This document shows, in pieces, positions 40,103-47,807 of a stretch of 64,000 nt of DNA; positions within the stretch are counted from its first letter, which is position 1; every line of letters starts with the position of its first letter. A program made the position numbers and the translations under genes. The stretch is from positions 62,001-126,000 of the forward strand of contig NZ_QTPP01000009.1 in assembly GCF_003853415.1 (NCBI RefSeq), read 5' to 3'. This DNA is from Burkholderia sp. Bp9142. GTDB lineage: Bacteria; Pseudomonadota; Gammaproteobacteria; Burkholderiales; Burkholderiaceae. Below the pieces are notes generated by a model that made no database searches, had not been told where the DNA came from, and saw only the letters and a list, made by a program, of their open reading frames with translations.

Positions 40103-40140
40103 GAAAAGCGGCGCATGCCACCGGCATGCGGCCGCTTTTT
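40103..40140 (+). terminator. Intrinsic terminator after manB
   Basis: A long stem pairs AAAAGCGG-CGCATGCC with GGCATGCGGCCGCTTTT across a 3-nt loop with one bulge, ending in five T residues. It lies about 60 nt after the manB stop. Confidence 0.85.
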
Positions 40141-40216
40141 GTCTGTCTGACGTCCCGGGCGCGATAAAATCGCGTCTTTATGCCTGTCGCCGGCTGTCCG
40201 CCGGCGTTTTTCCAGC

Positions 40217-41212
40217 GTGCAAAAGATCCTGATCGTGCGCGTATCGTCGCTGGGCGACGTCGTGCACAACATGCCGGTGATCGCCGATATCCGGCGCCGC
40301 CACCCCGATGCGCAGATCGACTGGCTCGTCGAGGAGAGCTTCGTCGACCTCGTGCGGCTCGTCGACGGCGTGCGCGACGTGCTGCCGTTCTCGCTGCGCC
40401 GCTGGCGCAAGAAGCCGTTCTCGGGCGCCACGTGGCGCGAGATCCGCGCGTTCCGCAAGCGCCTCGCGGCCGAGCAGTACGACCTCGTGATCGACTGCCA
40501 GGGGCTCATCAAGACCGCCTGGGTCGCGGGCTGGGCGCGCGGCCCGCTCGCCGGCCTCGGCAACCGCACCGACGGCGCCGGCTACGAATGGCCGGTGCGT
40601 TTCTTCTATCGCAAGCGCGTGCCGATCGCGCCACGCACGCACGTGGTCGAGCGTTCGCGCCAGCTGGTCGCGGCCGCGCTGGGCGACCCGGCGCCGACGC
40701 CGGCCGATCCGGTCGATTTCGGCCTCGACACGCGCGCGGCGGCGCTCGCGGTCGCGGCGCTCGGCCTGAACCTGCCGGTGCCGTACGTGGTGTTCGTGCA
40801 TGCGACGTCGCGTGCCGACAAGCAGTGGCCGGACGCCGCGTGGATCGAGCTCGGCCAGGCGCTCGTGCGGCGCGGCGCGTCGCTCGTGCTGCCGTGGGGC
40901 AACGACGCGGAGCGCGCGACCAGCGAGCGGCTCGCGAAGGAGTTCGGCGCGGCGGCGATCGTGCCGCCGAAGCTGTCGCTGCCGGCCGTCGTCGGCCTGA
41001 TCGACGGCGCGGCCGCGACGGTCGGGGTTGATACAGGTCTGGTTCATATCGCGGCCGCGCTGAAGCGTCCGACGGTCGAACTGTACAATTTTGCGACGGC
41101 CTGGCGGACCGGCGGCTACTGGTCGCCGAACGTCGTCAATCTCGGCACGGTGGGGCAGCCGCCGTCGATCGCACAGGTGAAGGCGGCGCTCGCGGGCTTC
41201 GGTCTGCTGTGA
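40217..41212 (+). CDS. waaC: LPS heptosyltransferase I
   Basis: WaaC transfers the first L-glycero-D-manno-heptose to Kdo in the inner core. The 331-residue GT9 protein begins KILIVRVSSLGDVVHNMPVI and has FVHATSRADKQWP and VGVDTGLVHIAAAL near the C-terminus. The start is GTG 40217. It leads the inner-core set waaC-kdoO-waaA. Confidence 0.95.
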   Translation: MQKILIVRVSSLGDVVHNMPVIADIRRRHPDAQIDWLVEESFVDLVRLVDGVRDVLPFSLRRWRKKPFSGATWREIRAFRKRLAAEQYDLVIDCQGLIKTAWVAGWARGPLAGLGNRTDGAGYEWPVRFFYRKRVPIAPRTHVVERSRQLVAAALGDPAPTPADPVDFGLDTRAAALAVAALGLNLPVPYVVFVHATSRADKQWPDAAWIELGQALVRRGASLVLPWGNDAERATSERLAKEFGAAAIVPPKLSLPAVVGLIDGAAATVGVDTGLVHIAAALKRPTVELYNFATAWRTGGYWSPNVVNLGTVGQPPSIAQVKAALAGFGLL

Positions 41213-41264
41213 TGCCCGTCATGCCTGCCCTGCCTGTTCCGCCCGTTACGCACGCGAACCGATC

Positions 41265-42149
41265 ATGAGCGAATCCCAGATCATCGAAGTCCCGTCCGCC
41301 GACTGGAGCGGACACAACCTGTCGACGCCGCGCGAGCAGTTGCTGGCCGCGGTCGAGGAAGGCAAGGTGCTGTATTTCCCGCACCTGCGCTTCGCGATCG
41401 AAGGCGGCGAGGAAGCGCTGCTCGATCCGGCGCTCGCCGATCCGAACCGCAAGAACATCAGCCTCGCGCCGAACGGCGGCGCGCTCGCCGGCGTGCTCGG
41501 CGACAGCGTCACCCAGTCGGCCGTGCGCGCGCTCGTCGCGCGCTTCCAGCAGCAGGCCGGCACGCTCGTCGACGGCCTCTTTCCCGAATATCGCGGCAAG
41601 CTGCGCGTCGCGCCGACGAGCCTGCGGCTGATGCGGGTCGAGACGCGTCAGACGTCCTGGCGCAAGGACGACAGCCGGCTGCACGTCGACGCGTTCCCGT
41701 CGCGGCCGAACTACGGCGAGCGGATCCTGCGCGTGTTCACGAACGTGAACCCCGCCGGCCAGCCGCGCGTGTGGCGCGTCGGCGAGCCGTTCGAGGACGT
41801 CGCGAAGCACTTCCTGCCGAAGATCCGGCCGCAGTTCCCGGGCTCGGCGTGGCTGCTGAACCTGCTGCACGTGACGAAGTCGCCGCGCAGCGCGTACGAC
41901 CACCTGATGCTGAACCTGCACGACGGGATGAAGGCCGATCTCGACTACCAGAAGACCTGTCCGCAGCAGACGATGCCGTTTCCGCCGGGCAGCGTGTGGA
42001 TATGTTTCTCCGATCAGACTTCGCACGCTGTGATGTCCGGCCAGTTCATGCTCGAGCAGACCTTCTTCCTGCCGGTCGACGCGATGGTGCGCCGCGAATG
42101 CGCGCCGCTCGGGATTCTCGAGCGCCTGACCGGCAGGGCGCTGGTTTGA
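41265..42149 (+). CDS. kdoO: Kdo 3-hydroxylase (Fe(II)/2-oxoglutarate dioxygenase)
   Basis: KdoO converts Kdo to D-glycero-D-talo-oct-2-ulosonic acid (Ko) in lipid A-Kdo, a known feature of Burkholderia LPS. The 294-residue protein has the metal-binding HVD in SRLHVDAFPSR (about residue 140) and a distal His in SDQTSHAVMSGQFM (about 252). It lies between waaC and waaA, the usual position. Confidence 0.93.
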   Translation: MSESQIIEVPSADWSGHNLSTPREQLLAAVEEGKVLYFPHLRFAIEGGEEALLDPALADPNRKNISLAPNGGALAGVLGDSVTQSAVRALVARFQQQAGTLVDGLFPEYRGKLRVAPTSLRLMRVETRQTSWRKDDSRLHVDAFPSRPNYGERILRVFTNVNPAGQPRVWRVGEPFEDVAKHFLPKIRPQFPGSAWLLNLLHVTKSPRSAYDHLMLNLHDGMKADLDYQKTCPQQTMPFPPGSVWICFSDQTSHAVMSGQFMLEQTFFLPVDAMVRRECAPLGILERLTGRALV

Positions 42150-42186
42150 GCGCGCACCGTCTCCTCCGCGGTAACGGAGCACGCTC

Positions 42187-43548
42187 ATGCTGAGGGCGAT
42201 CTATCGCGCATTGTGGTGGCTCGTCGCGCCGATCGCCGTGATCCGGCTCTACGTGCGCTCGCGCAAGGAGCGCGGCTATCGCGAGCACATCGGCGAGCGC
42301 TTCGGCCACGTCGCGGGCCGTTCGCCCGACGATCGCGCGCCGCTGATCTGGGTGCATGCGGTGTCGGTCGGCGAGACGCGTGCCGCGCAGCCGCTGATCG
42401 ATGCGCTGATGCGTGCGCGTCCCGACGCGCGCATCCTGCTCACGCACATGACGCCGAGCGGCCGCGCGACCGGCGAGCAGATCTTCGGCGATCGCGTGCT
42501 GCGCTGCTACCTGCCGTACGACATGCCGGGCGCGGTGCGGCGCTTCCTGCACGCATGGCGGCCGACGCTCGGCCTCGTGATGGAAACCGAGGTGTGGCCG
42601 ACGCTGATCGACGAGTGCCGTCGCGCGGACGTGCCGCTCGTGCTGACGAATGCGCGAATGTCCGCGCGCTCGCATCGCCGTGCGGCGAAGTTCGGCGCGG
42701 CGACGCGCGATGTGTTCGGCGGTTTCTCGCGCGTGCTCGCGCAGAGCCCGGCCGACGCGGAGCGGCTGACGTCGCTCGGTGCGCGCAACGTGGCGGTGTT
42801 GGGCAATCTGAAATTCGACATGACGACGCCGCCGGAGCTGGCGGCGCGCGGCCATGCATGGCGCGACGCGATCGGCACGCGGCCGGTGTGGGTTGCGGCC
42901 AGCACGCGCGAGAACGAAGAAGCGCTGGTGCTGCAGGCGTTCGCCGCGATGCACACGCCCGGCGCGCTGCTGATCCTCGTGCCGCGCCATCCGCAGCGTT
43001 TCGCCGAAGTCGAGGCGCTGGTCGCGCGCAACGGATTCAAGTGCGTGCGGCGTTCGGCGTGGGGTGCGGACGCGGCGGCGCTCGCGGCCGGCAGGCCCGC
43101 CGCGGCGGAACCGCTGCCGGCGGACGTGACGGTGTTGCTTGGCGATTCAATGGGTGAGCTCGGCGCGTACTACGCGGCCGCCGACGTCGCGTTCATCGGC
43201 GGCAGCCTGCTGCCGCTCGGCGGGCAGAACCTGATCGAGGCGTGCGCGGTCGGCGTGCCGGTGCTGATCGGGCCGCACGTGTTCAACTTCACGCAGGCGA
43301 CTGCCGATGCGGTCGCGGCCGGCGCGGCGATGCAGGTTGCGGATCCGCTCGACCTCGCACACGTGCTCGACGCGCTGTTTGCCGACAACGCGCGGCGCAT
43401 CGCGATGGGTGCGGCGGGTGCCGCGTTCGCGTCGCGCCATCGCGGCGCGACCGCGCGCTCGGTCGACGTGCTCGCGGCGCTGCTGCCGCCGGTCGAACGC
43501 GGCGCGAATTCGATGCAGGACGACGGGCAGGACGCTCAGGGCAAGTAG
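42187..43548 (+). CDS. waaA: 3-deoxy-D-manno-octulosonic acid transferase
   Basis: WaaA adds Kdo to lipid IVA. The 453-residue GT30 protein has an N-terminal membrane anchor, IWVHAVSVGETRAAQPLI, TEVWPTLIDECRR, VPRHPQRF, and GGSLLPLGGQNLIEACA in the donor domain. The start is ATG 42187 after GGAG. It is the last forward gene before the lower-GC type VI islet; a hairpin follows. Confidence 0.96.
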   Translation: MLRAIYRALWWLVAPIAVIRLYVRSRKERGYREHIGERFGHVAGRSPDDRAPLIWVHAVSVGETRAAQPLIDALMRARPDARILLTHMTPSGRATGEQIFGDRVLRCYLPYDMPGAVRRFLHAWRPTLGLVMETEVWPTLIDECRRADVPLVLTNARMSARSHRRAAKFGAATRDVFGGFSRVLAQSPADAERLTSLGARNVAVLGNLKFDMTTPPELAARGHAWRDAIGTRPVWVAASTRENEEALVLQAFAAMHTPGALLILVPRHPQRFAEVEALVARNGFKCVRRSAWGADAAALAAGRPAAAEPLPADVTVLLGDSMGELGAYYAAADVAFIGGSLLPLGGQNLIEACAVGVPVLIGPHVFNFTQATADAVAAGAAMQVADPLDLAHVLDALFADNARRIAMGAAGAAFASRHRGATARSVDVLAALLPPVERGANSMQDDGQDAQGK

Positions 43549-43561
43549 GTGTAGAGACATG

Positions 43562-43586
43562 CATTCGAGCGCGCCGCGCTCGAATG
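43562..43586 (+). terminator. Perfect 11-bp hairpin downstream of waaA
   Basis: CATTCGAGCGC (43562-43572) pairs with GCGCTCGAATG (43576-43586) over a 3-nt loop, 14 nt after the waaA stop. No T run follows on either strand, so termination is plausible but not certain. It marks the junction between waaA and the type VI islet. Confidence 0.5.
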
Positions 43587-43639
43587 ATCTTCAATCAAGT
43601 TGCAGGGGTAAGGTCGTGTCCAGTGAACCTTGAGTCGGG

Positions 43640-43765
43640 AAAGTGCGTGCTTGGCCTTCTGTCCACTTATAGAGGCATGGGTGGGCATAACGACATACGA
43701 TGCGATAGAGCGAGCAGACCGATAAACAGCGCGATTTTTGAAAACCTGCGGGTACGGCTATTCTT
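43640..43765 (-). pseudogene. Remnant of a sixth candidate immunity gene (copy A4)
   Basis: The reverse strand here aligns with the start of copy A3: CTGTTTATCGG-CTGCTCGCTCTATCGC is nearly identical, and a KWT-like segment corresponds to EWTPAEAR. The start codon position reads ATA instead of ATG, there is a frame change in the first ten codons, and the C-terminal half is missing. It is the most decayed and most distal copy, next to waaA. Confidence 0.8.
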
Positions 43766-43771
43766 AGGCGT

Positions 43772-44039
43772 TATTTCTCAATATGGTTTTTGAGATGGTG
43801 TCGCCACAGCCGCGTAATCGCTACGTAGGCGAGCACTGCCGTGATCACCTCGATAGTTACCCACACCATGAAATACAAATCATCGGGATCGCGAACGCCG
43901 AGCCATTCCGAAGCACGCCACCTGCACGCGCCTCGGCTGGCGTCCACTCATAGTGGTATGGACGGACATAACGAAGCGATAGAGCGAGCAGGCCGATAAA
44001 CAGCACGATCTTGAAGAGCCTACGGGTAAAAGTGATCAT
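43772..44039 (-). pseudogene. Frameshifted candidate immunity gene (copy A3)
   Basis: The frame starts MITFTRRLFKIVLFIGLLAL and follows copies A1 and A2 to WTPAEARA. There one T is missing from what should be GCA-TGG-TGG, so the frame ends at a stop 24 codons later. In the +1 frame the rest of the protein is fully recognisable: WRASEWLGVRDPDDLYF, then VTIEVITAVLAYVAI and a C-terminal HIEK. A single-base deletion therefore explains the loss. Sequencing error should be excluded. Confidence 0.88.
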
Positions 44040-44048
44040 TCTCGGGCG

Positions 44049-44324
44049 CTATTTCTCAACATGGATTTTTTTGCCGCGATAGTGCCTCCACAGCCTCATG
44101 ATCACCATATACGCAAACGTTGCCACGAGCAGATTGGCCAGCAGGACGAGCGGAATGTATAGATCATCGGGGTCGCGAATACCAAGCCGATTTGCAACGC
44201 GTAGCCAAGCGAGCACTTGGCTTTCTGGCATTGGTATAGGATATGTGTGGACGTACGGTACGGAGAGGCAGAACAGGCCGACGAACAGCGTGACCTTGAA
44301 CAGCCGGTGGGTAAGAGAGGTCAT
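44049..44324 (-). CDS. Small two-helix membrane protein, candidate Tlde1 immunity (copy B2)
   Basis: A 91-residue protein with a hydrophobic N-terminal helix (about residues 8-24), an exposed central part with MPESQVLAWLRVANRLGI and RDPDDLYIP, and a second helix (about 58-78) before a basic tail ending HVEK. It matches copy B1 best, not its neighbours A2 and A3. Genes directly downstream of a type VI peptidoglycan effector commonly encode periplasm-facing immunity proteins; that role is inferred. The family name is unknown to me. Confidence 0.78.
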   Translation of the reverse strand: MTSLTHRLFKVTLFVGLFCLSVPYVHTYPIPMPESQVLAWLRVANRLGIRDPDDLYIPLVLLANLLVATFAYMVIMRLWRHYRGKKIHVEK

Positions 44325-44333
44325 TCTCAGTTA

Positions 44334-44603
44334 CTATTTCTCGACATGCCTTTTCACGCGATAGTGTTGCCACATCCACATGATCGCTATGTAGACGAGC
44401 ACTACCACGATCAGTTCGATAATTACCCACCCCCCGATATACAAATCCTCGGGATCGCGGACGCCGAGCCAATCCGAAGCGCGCCACCATGTACGGGCTT
44501 CGGCTGGCGTCCATTTATGGTATGGTCGGACATAACGAAATGAGAGAAGAAAAAATCCGACAAACAGCACGACCTTGAATAGCCTACGGACAAGATAGGT
44601 CAT
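44334..44603 (-). CDS. Small two-helix membrane protein, candidate Tlde1 immunity (copy A2)
   Basis: An 89-residue protein: N-terminal helix LFKVVLFVGFFLLSF, central HKWTPAEARTWWRASDWLGV with DPEDLYI, second helix around VIIELIVVVLVYIAI, and basic tail RHVEK. It is closest to copy A1. It starts 9 nt after the B1 stop, so the array is probably one transcript. The gap carries CGAGA before the ATG as a weak ribosome site. Confidence 0.78.
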   Translation of the reverse strand: MTYLVRRLFKVVLFVGFFLLSFRYVRPYHKWTPAEARTWWRASDWLGVRDPEDLYIGGWVIIELIVVVLVYIAIMWMWQHYRVKRHVEK

Positions 44604-44612
44604 TCTCGGGCG

Positions 44613-44882
44613 CTATTTCTCAACATGGCTTTTTCCACGATAGTGCTTCCATAGCTTTGTGATCATCATATACGCAAGCGTTGCCACAAGCAGATCAAGA
44701 GCCAGCATCACCGGGATATAGACATCATCCGCCTCGTGCAGACCAAGGCTTTGCGCGATGCTCAACCATCTAAGTGCCTCACTTTCCGGCATCGCCCCAT
44801 TCCGACCAATGCAGCGCACGGATAGAAGAAACAAGCCGATAAACAGCGCCATCTTGAAAAGTCTACGGGCAAGTGTTGCCAT
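44613..44882 (-). CDS. Small two-helix membrane protein, candidate Tlde1 immunity (copy B1)
   Basis: An 89-residue protein starting MATLARRLFKMALFIGLFLL, with central MPESEALRWLSIAQSLGL and ADDVYIP, second helix LDLLVATLAYMMI and tail SHVEK. The start at 44882 has GAGG about 10 nt upstream and overlaps the last codons of the effector fossil, exactly as copy A1 overlaps the intact effector. A longer start at 44912 lies wholly inside the fossil. This shared arrangement shows that the effector-immunity junction was itself duplicated. Confidence 0.78.
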   Translation of the reverse strand: MATLARRLFKMALFIGLFLLSVRCIGRNGAMPESEALRWLSIAQSLGLHEADDVYIPVMLALDLLVATLAYMMITKLWKHYRGKSHVEK

Positions 44883-45036
44883 GCGCGATGACCTCAATTG
44901 TTCCGTATGCATTAAGTCATGAATTGCCGGCCGCGATTTTCTTGGTGGTTAAAAGTGCTGTTCGGATTCTCAGGAAATCCGTACGGCTCGGCAGAGTAAT
45001 GCAACGTCGCGATTTTGAAAGGTCCACGGATTCGGT
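44863..45036 (-). pseudogene. Fossil of a second Tlde1 effector C-terminus fused to an immunity start
   Basis: Read on the reverse strand in frame from about 45006, this encodes CITLPSRTDFLRIRTALL, then AAGNS, a TGA stop, then LNAYGTIEVIAHGNTCP and TAG at 44863. It matches the last 50 or so residues of the intact effector, including the catalytic CITLPS and the identical end, except for a Gly-to-stop change. On its 5' side (45010-45036) it is joined to ATGACC-TTCAAAATCGCG, which resembles the first 30 nt of an immunity copy. The effector's N-terminal two thirds are absent. It is a recombination scar of an earlier effector-immunity module. Confidence 0.85.
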
Positions 45037-45048
45037 CATTCTCAGTCA

Positions 45049-45318
45049 CTATTTCTCGACATGCTCTTTCCCGCGATAGTGTCGCCACATCCACATGATC
45101 GCTATGTAGGCGAGCACTGCCACGATCAGTTCGATAGTCACCCACACCACGAAATACACATCATCGGGATCGCTAACGCCGAGCCATTCTGAAGCGCGCC
45201 ACCATGCGCGCGCTTCGGCTGGTGTCCACTCATTAGATAGCGGAATATAACGAGCTGAAATAAGAAATAGCCCGATAAATAGCAAAACCTTCAGTAACCT
45301 ACGGGCAAGTGTTGCCAT
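45049..45318 (-). CDS. Small two-helix membrane protein, candidate cognate Tlde1 immunity (copy A1)
   Basis: An 89-residue protein: MATLARRLLKVLLFIGLFL (first helix), central NEWTPAEARAWWRASEWLGV and DPDDVYF, second helix VTIELIVAVLAYIAI, tail EHVEK. ATG 45318 has GAGG about 10 nt upstream and overlaps the effector's last 20 nt; a longer start at 45348 is less likely because only copies preceded by effector sequence have it. Being directly behind the only intact effector gene, it is the best candidate for the cognate immunity protein. Confidence 0.8.
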   Translation of the reverse strand: MATLARRLLKVLLFIGLFLISARYIPLSNEWTPAEARAWWRASEWLGVSDPDDVYFVVWVTIELIVAVLAYIAIMWMWRHYRGKEHVEK

Positions 45319-45817
45319 GCGTGATGACCTCGATTGTTCCGTATGCATTAAGTCCTGAACTCCCAGCAGGGACTGTAGTGGTGTGCAGTAGGGCTGAACG
45401 GATTCTCAGGAAATCGACCCGGCTTGGCAGGGTAATGCAGCCAAGTGATACACCTTCACCACCTGCCGGATGCAACCGGAACTGACCGCGCTGAACGCCA
45501 TTAACCCACGTTTGATCGTCAATCACCCCATCATTTCTATAGAGTGCGAACCATTCACTGTGGTCGGTCGCATTTCCCTTGAAGGCGTTCCACTGATCTT
45601 TTATCCAAGCGTAGGCTTGGGAGCGTGCGCCACCAGTAGGACGCGCAACGATCCAGTATTTTCCGCCAGGAATCGGACCGTTATCGGGCACCGCCGTACA
45701 GCCCCCTCGATTCCGATAGATGCCGTTGCCAGAGAACGCATCGAACGTACCCACACCATCAATGGTAAGGGGCGACAAAAAGTCGTTATTCACCAGAAAT
45801 TTACCGGTATAAGCCAT
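45299..45817 (-). CDS. Type VI secretion L,D-transpeptidase-like effector (Tlde1/DUF2778)
   Basis: A 172-residue protein with the Tlde1 (DUF2778) pattern: an N-terminal FDAFSGNG, PIPGGKYWIV, and the catalytic RLHPAGGEGVSLGCITLPS, which has the His and the Ser-x-Gly-Cys of L,D-transpeptidases. Tlde1 of Salmonella is injected by T6SS and attacks tetrapeptide stems of peptidoglycan in the periplasm. I start at ATG 45817, with GGGGGCGG before it and 13 nt after the hcp stop; the 45844 ATG overlaps hcp and adds nine non-conserved residues. There is no signal peptide, as expected of a cargo carried by Hcp. Confidence 0.88.
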   Translation of the reverse strand: MAYTGKFLVNNDFLSPLTIDGVGTFDAFSGNGIYRNRGGCTAVPDNGPIPGGKYWIVARPTGGARSQAYAWIKDQWNAFKGNATDHSEWFALYRNDGVIDDQTWVNGVQRGQFRLHPAGGEGVSLGCITLPSRVDFLRIRSALLHTTTVPAGSSGLNAYGTIEVITHGNTCP

Positions 45818-45830
45818 TGACCGCCCCCGC

Positions 45831-46316
45831 TTATCCGATGTCATTCCATGAATCGGTGAATTTTATATTGCCGTCGAGGTAATGCCACGTGATGCGGTCA
45901 TACATCATGGAGACGGCTTCCACGTGATTGAGCGCGGACGCCTGCGACAGTCTGGTATTCGCCATGCCCGGATTGATGCCGGAGACTTTTACGCCTTCGA
46001 GCAGCATCACGAAATAGACTTCCTCTCTTCCCGCATCGTTGATGCGATACCACTTGATCTCGGCCGATTGCAGCGTCTGCCCCTTCGCCACGGCCTTGTA
46101 AAGATAGGGAGTCGCCGCGTCGAATTCCTTTTCGAACGCAATCGGCGAATGTGTCCGCTTGCCGGTGATCTTGCCGTTGGCGCCGTCAACCGGCAGATTT
46201 ACACCGTGGCCGAAACTGATGATTTCAATGCTTCCTTCACGGTCCTGGACGGTTGACGAGCCTTTGATGTCTGCGCCGCCATCATCCTTCAGCCACATAT
46301 GTGCGGGAATCGGCAT
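45831..46316 (-). CDS. hcp: Hcp family type VI secretion tube protein (TssD)
   Basis: A 161-residue Hcp protein: HMWLKDDGGADIKGSS, then IEIISFGHGVNLP, TGKRTHSPIAFEKEFD and a C-terminal ITWHYLDGN segment. Hcp hexamers form the T6SS inner tube and can carry small effectors in the lumen. No other T6SS gene lies in the window, so this is an orphan hcp linked to its own cargo (the next gene). TAAGGA precedes the ATG. A weak promoter is possible at 46347-46377 (TTGAAC, 19 bp, TACATT, reverse strand). The 148 bp to ureG hold no convincing gene. Confidence 0.95.
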   Translation of the reverse strand: MPIPAHMWLKDDGGADIKGSSTVQDREGSIEIISFGHGVNLPVDGANGKITGKRTHSPIAFEKEFDAATPYLYKAVAKGQTLQSAEIKWYRINDAGREEVYFVMLLEGVKVSGINPGMANTRLSQASALNHVEAVSMMYDRITWHYLDGNIKFTDSWNDIG

Positions 46317-46464
46317 ATCGAAAATCCTTACAAATAAAGAAAGCGTAATGTAAGAAATCGATGCTAGCCGAGTTCAATTGGCTGCGCAAAGTCGCTGGAG
46401 GCTTTTCGGCAGCGGACTCGCTCTTGTGTGCGCAAATGCTAGGTGGTTCTGCCTGGACACTTAT

Positions 46465-47112
46465 TCAAACCGTCAACAACCCCTTTTTCTCGATGAACGC
46501 GACGACCTCCGCGACGCCTTCGAGCGCCTTCAGGTTCGCCATCACATAAGGCCGTTCGCCGCGCATCTTCTTCGTGTCGGACGCCATCACGTCGAGGTTC
46601 GCGCCGACGAGCGGCGCGAGATCCGTCTTGTTGATCACCAGCAGGTCGGACTTCGTGATGCCGGGGCCGCCCTTGCGCGGAATCTTCTCGCCGCCGGCGA
46701 CGTCGATCACGTAGATCGTCAGGTCCGACAGCTCGGGGCTGAACGTCGCCGCGAGATTGTCGCCGCCCGATTCGATGAACACGATGTCGGCGTCCGGGAA
46801 GCGCGACAGCATCCGGTCGACGGCCTCGAGATTGATCGACGCATCCTCGCGGATCGCCGTGTGCGGGCAGCCGCCCGTCTCGACGCCCATGATGCGTTCC
46901 TCGGGCAGCGCACCCGCGACCGTCAGCAGGCGCTGGTCTTCCTTCGTATAGATGTCGTTCGTGATCGCGACGAGGTCGTAGCGCTCGCGCATCGCCTTGC
47001 ACAGCATTTCGAGCAGCGTGGTCTTGCCGGAGCCGACCGGGCCGCCGATGCCGACGCGCAGCGGCGGCAGTTTCTTGGTGCGGCGGGCGGAGGAGGGGGC
47101 GGGTGCGTTCAT
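46465..47112 (-). CDS. ureG: Urease accessory GTPase UreG
   Basis: UreG uses GTP to drive nickel insertion into urease. The 215-residue protein has the P-loop [15 protein letters not shown], the metal-binding [11 protein letters not shown] (Cys-Pro-His), [16 protein letters not shown] and INKTDLAP. It is the last gene of ureDABCEFG. The start at 47112 is chosen because homology begins right after it. Confidence 0.97.
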   Translation of the reverse strand: MNAPAPSSARRTKKLPPLRVGIGGPVGSGKTTLLEMLCKAMRERYDLVAITNDIYTKEDQRLLTVAGALPEERIMGVETGGCPHTAIREDASINLEAVDRMLSRFPDADIVFIESGGDNLAATFSPELSDLTIYVIDVAGGEKIPRKGGPGITKSDLLVINKTDLAPLVGANLDVMASDTKKMRGERPYVMANLKALEGVAEVVAFIEKKGLLTV

Positions 47113-47126
47113 GGCGTGGGTCGGGT

Positions 47127-47807
47127 TCAGGAGCGGAACAACCGCGAATACTGGGTTTCGTGCCGCGCGGACAGGATGCCGAGCTGCGGCGCGAACGTGT
47201 TGACGGCGTCGGGCGGCGTCGCGAGCGCGCGGCGCACGGCCGCGTCGATCGCGCCGCGCAGCGCGACGATGATGCGTTGCCCGGCAAGCTGGCCGAGCGG
47301 CACCGCTTTCAGCGCGGCCGACGTCTGGTTCTCGACCCAGCCGAATGCGTACGCGGCGAGCACGGCGTCGGCGCTCGCGTCGTGTGCGGCGGCGGCATAG
47401 GCGAACGCGGTCGGCAGCGCGATCGGCGACAGCGACGCGAGCGTCGTGCGGCGCGCGGCATCGCCCCATTCGAGCGACGCGCAGAGTTGCGCGAGCGACC
47501 AGCCCATCTGCTCGGTCTCGCGGCGCAGTTCCGCCGATTCGCGGCTCGCGACGAACCACGCGTTTTCGGCGGCGAGGGCGTGCGCGTCATGGGCCTGCCA
47601 ACGTGCGAGCTGGTGCGCGAGGAACGGCAGCTCGCCGTGCGCGAGCACGTCGGTCAGCCCGCTCGCGATCCAGTCGCGCGCGGTGTCGGCGTCGCGGATC
47701 AGGCTCGCGTCGAGCGCGGCTTCGAGTCCCTGCGAATAGCTGAACGCGCCGATCGGCAGCGCGGGCGACGCGAGATGCAGCAGCGCGACGAGCTCAGTGA
47801 TGGTCAT
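47127..47807 (-). CDS. ureF: Urease accessory protein UreF
   Basis: UreF bridges UreD and UreG in the activation complex. The 226-residue all-helical protein contains [18 protein letters not shown] near the N-terminus and a C-terminal [18 protein letters not shown] typical of the family. It overlaps ureE by 14 nt and is 14 nt from ureG. Confidence 0.95.
   Translation of the reverse strand: MTITELVALLHLASPALPIGAFSYSQGLEAALDASLIRDADTARDWIASGLTDVLAHGELPFLAHQLARWQAHDAHALAAENAWFVASRESAELRRETEQMGWSLAQLCASLEWGDAARRTTLASLSPIALPTAFAYAAAAHDASADAVLAAYAFGWVENQTSAALKAVPLGQLAGQRIIVALRGAIDAAVRRALATPPDAVNTFAPQLGILSARHETQYSRLFRS

Larger units (their letters stand above)
43640..45318 (-). repeat. Tandem array of six related small membrane-protein genes (two alternating subfamilies)
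   Basis: Six copies of about 270 bp run head to tail on the reverse strand. From the effector outward they are A1 (45049-45318), B1 (44613-44882), A2 (44334-44603), B2 (44049-44324), A3 (43772-44039, frameshifted) and A4 (about 43640-43765, remnant). Between close copies the junction is short and conserved (GAGAAATAG, about 9 nt, then ATG). Subfamily A has WTPAEAR and WRASxWLGV; subfamily B has MPESxxLxWL and LLVAT.AYM. An effector fragment (44863-45036) interrupts the array between A1 and B1. Confidence 0.9.

Noticed and set aside
43640..45318. CRISPR-like periodic array
   Set aside because: The repeats are long, diverged and coding, not short identical units with spacers.
46361..46549. 62-codon forward ORF between hcp and ureG
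   Set aside because: Its 3' half is antisense to ureG and the rest has no recognisable features.
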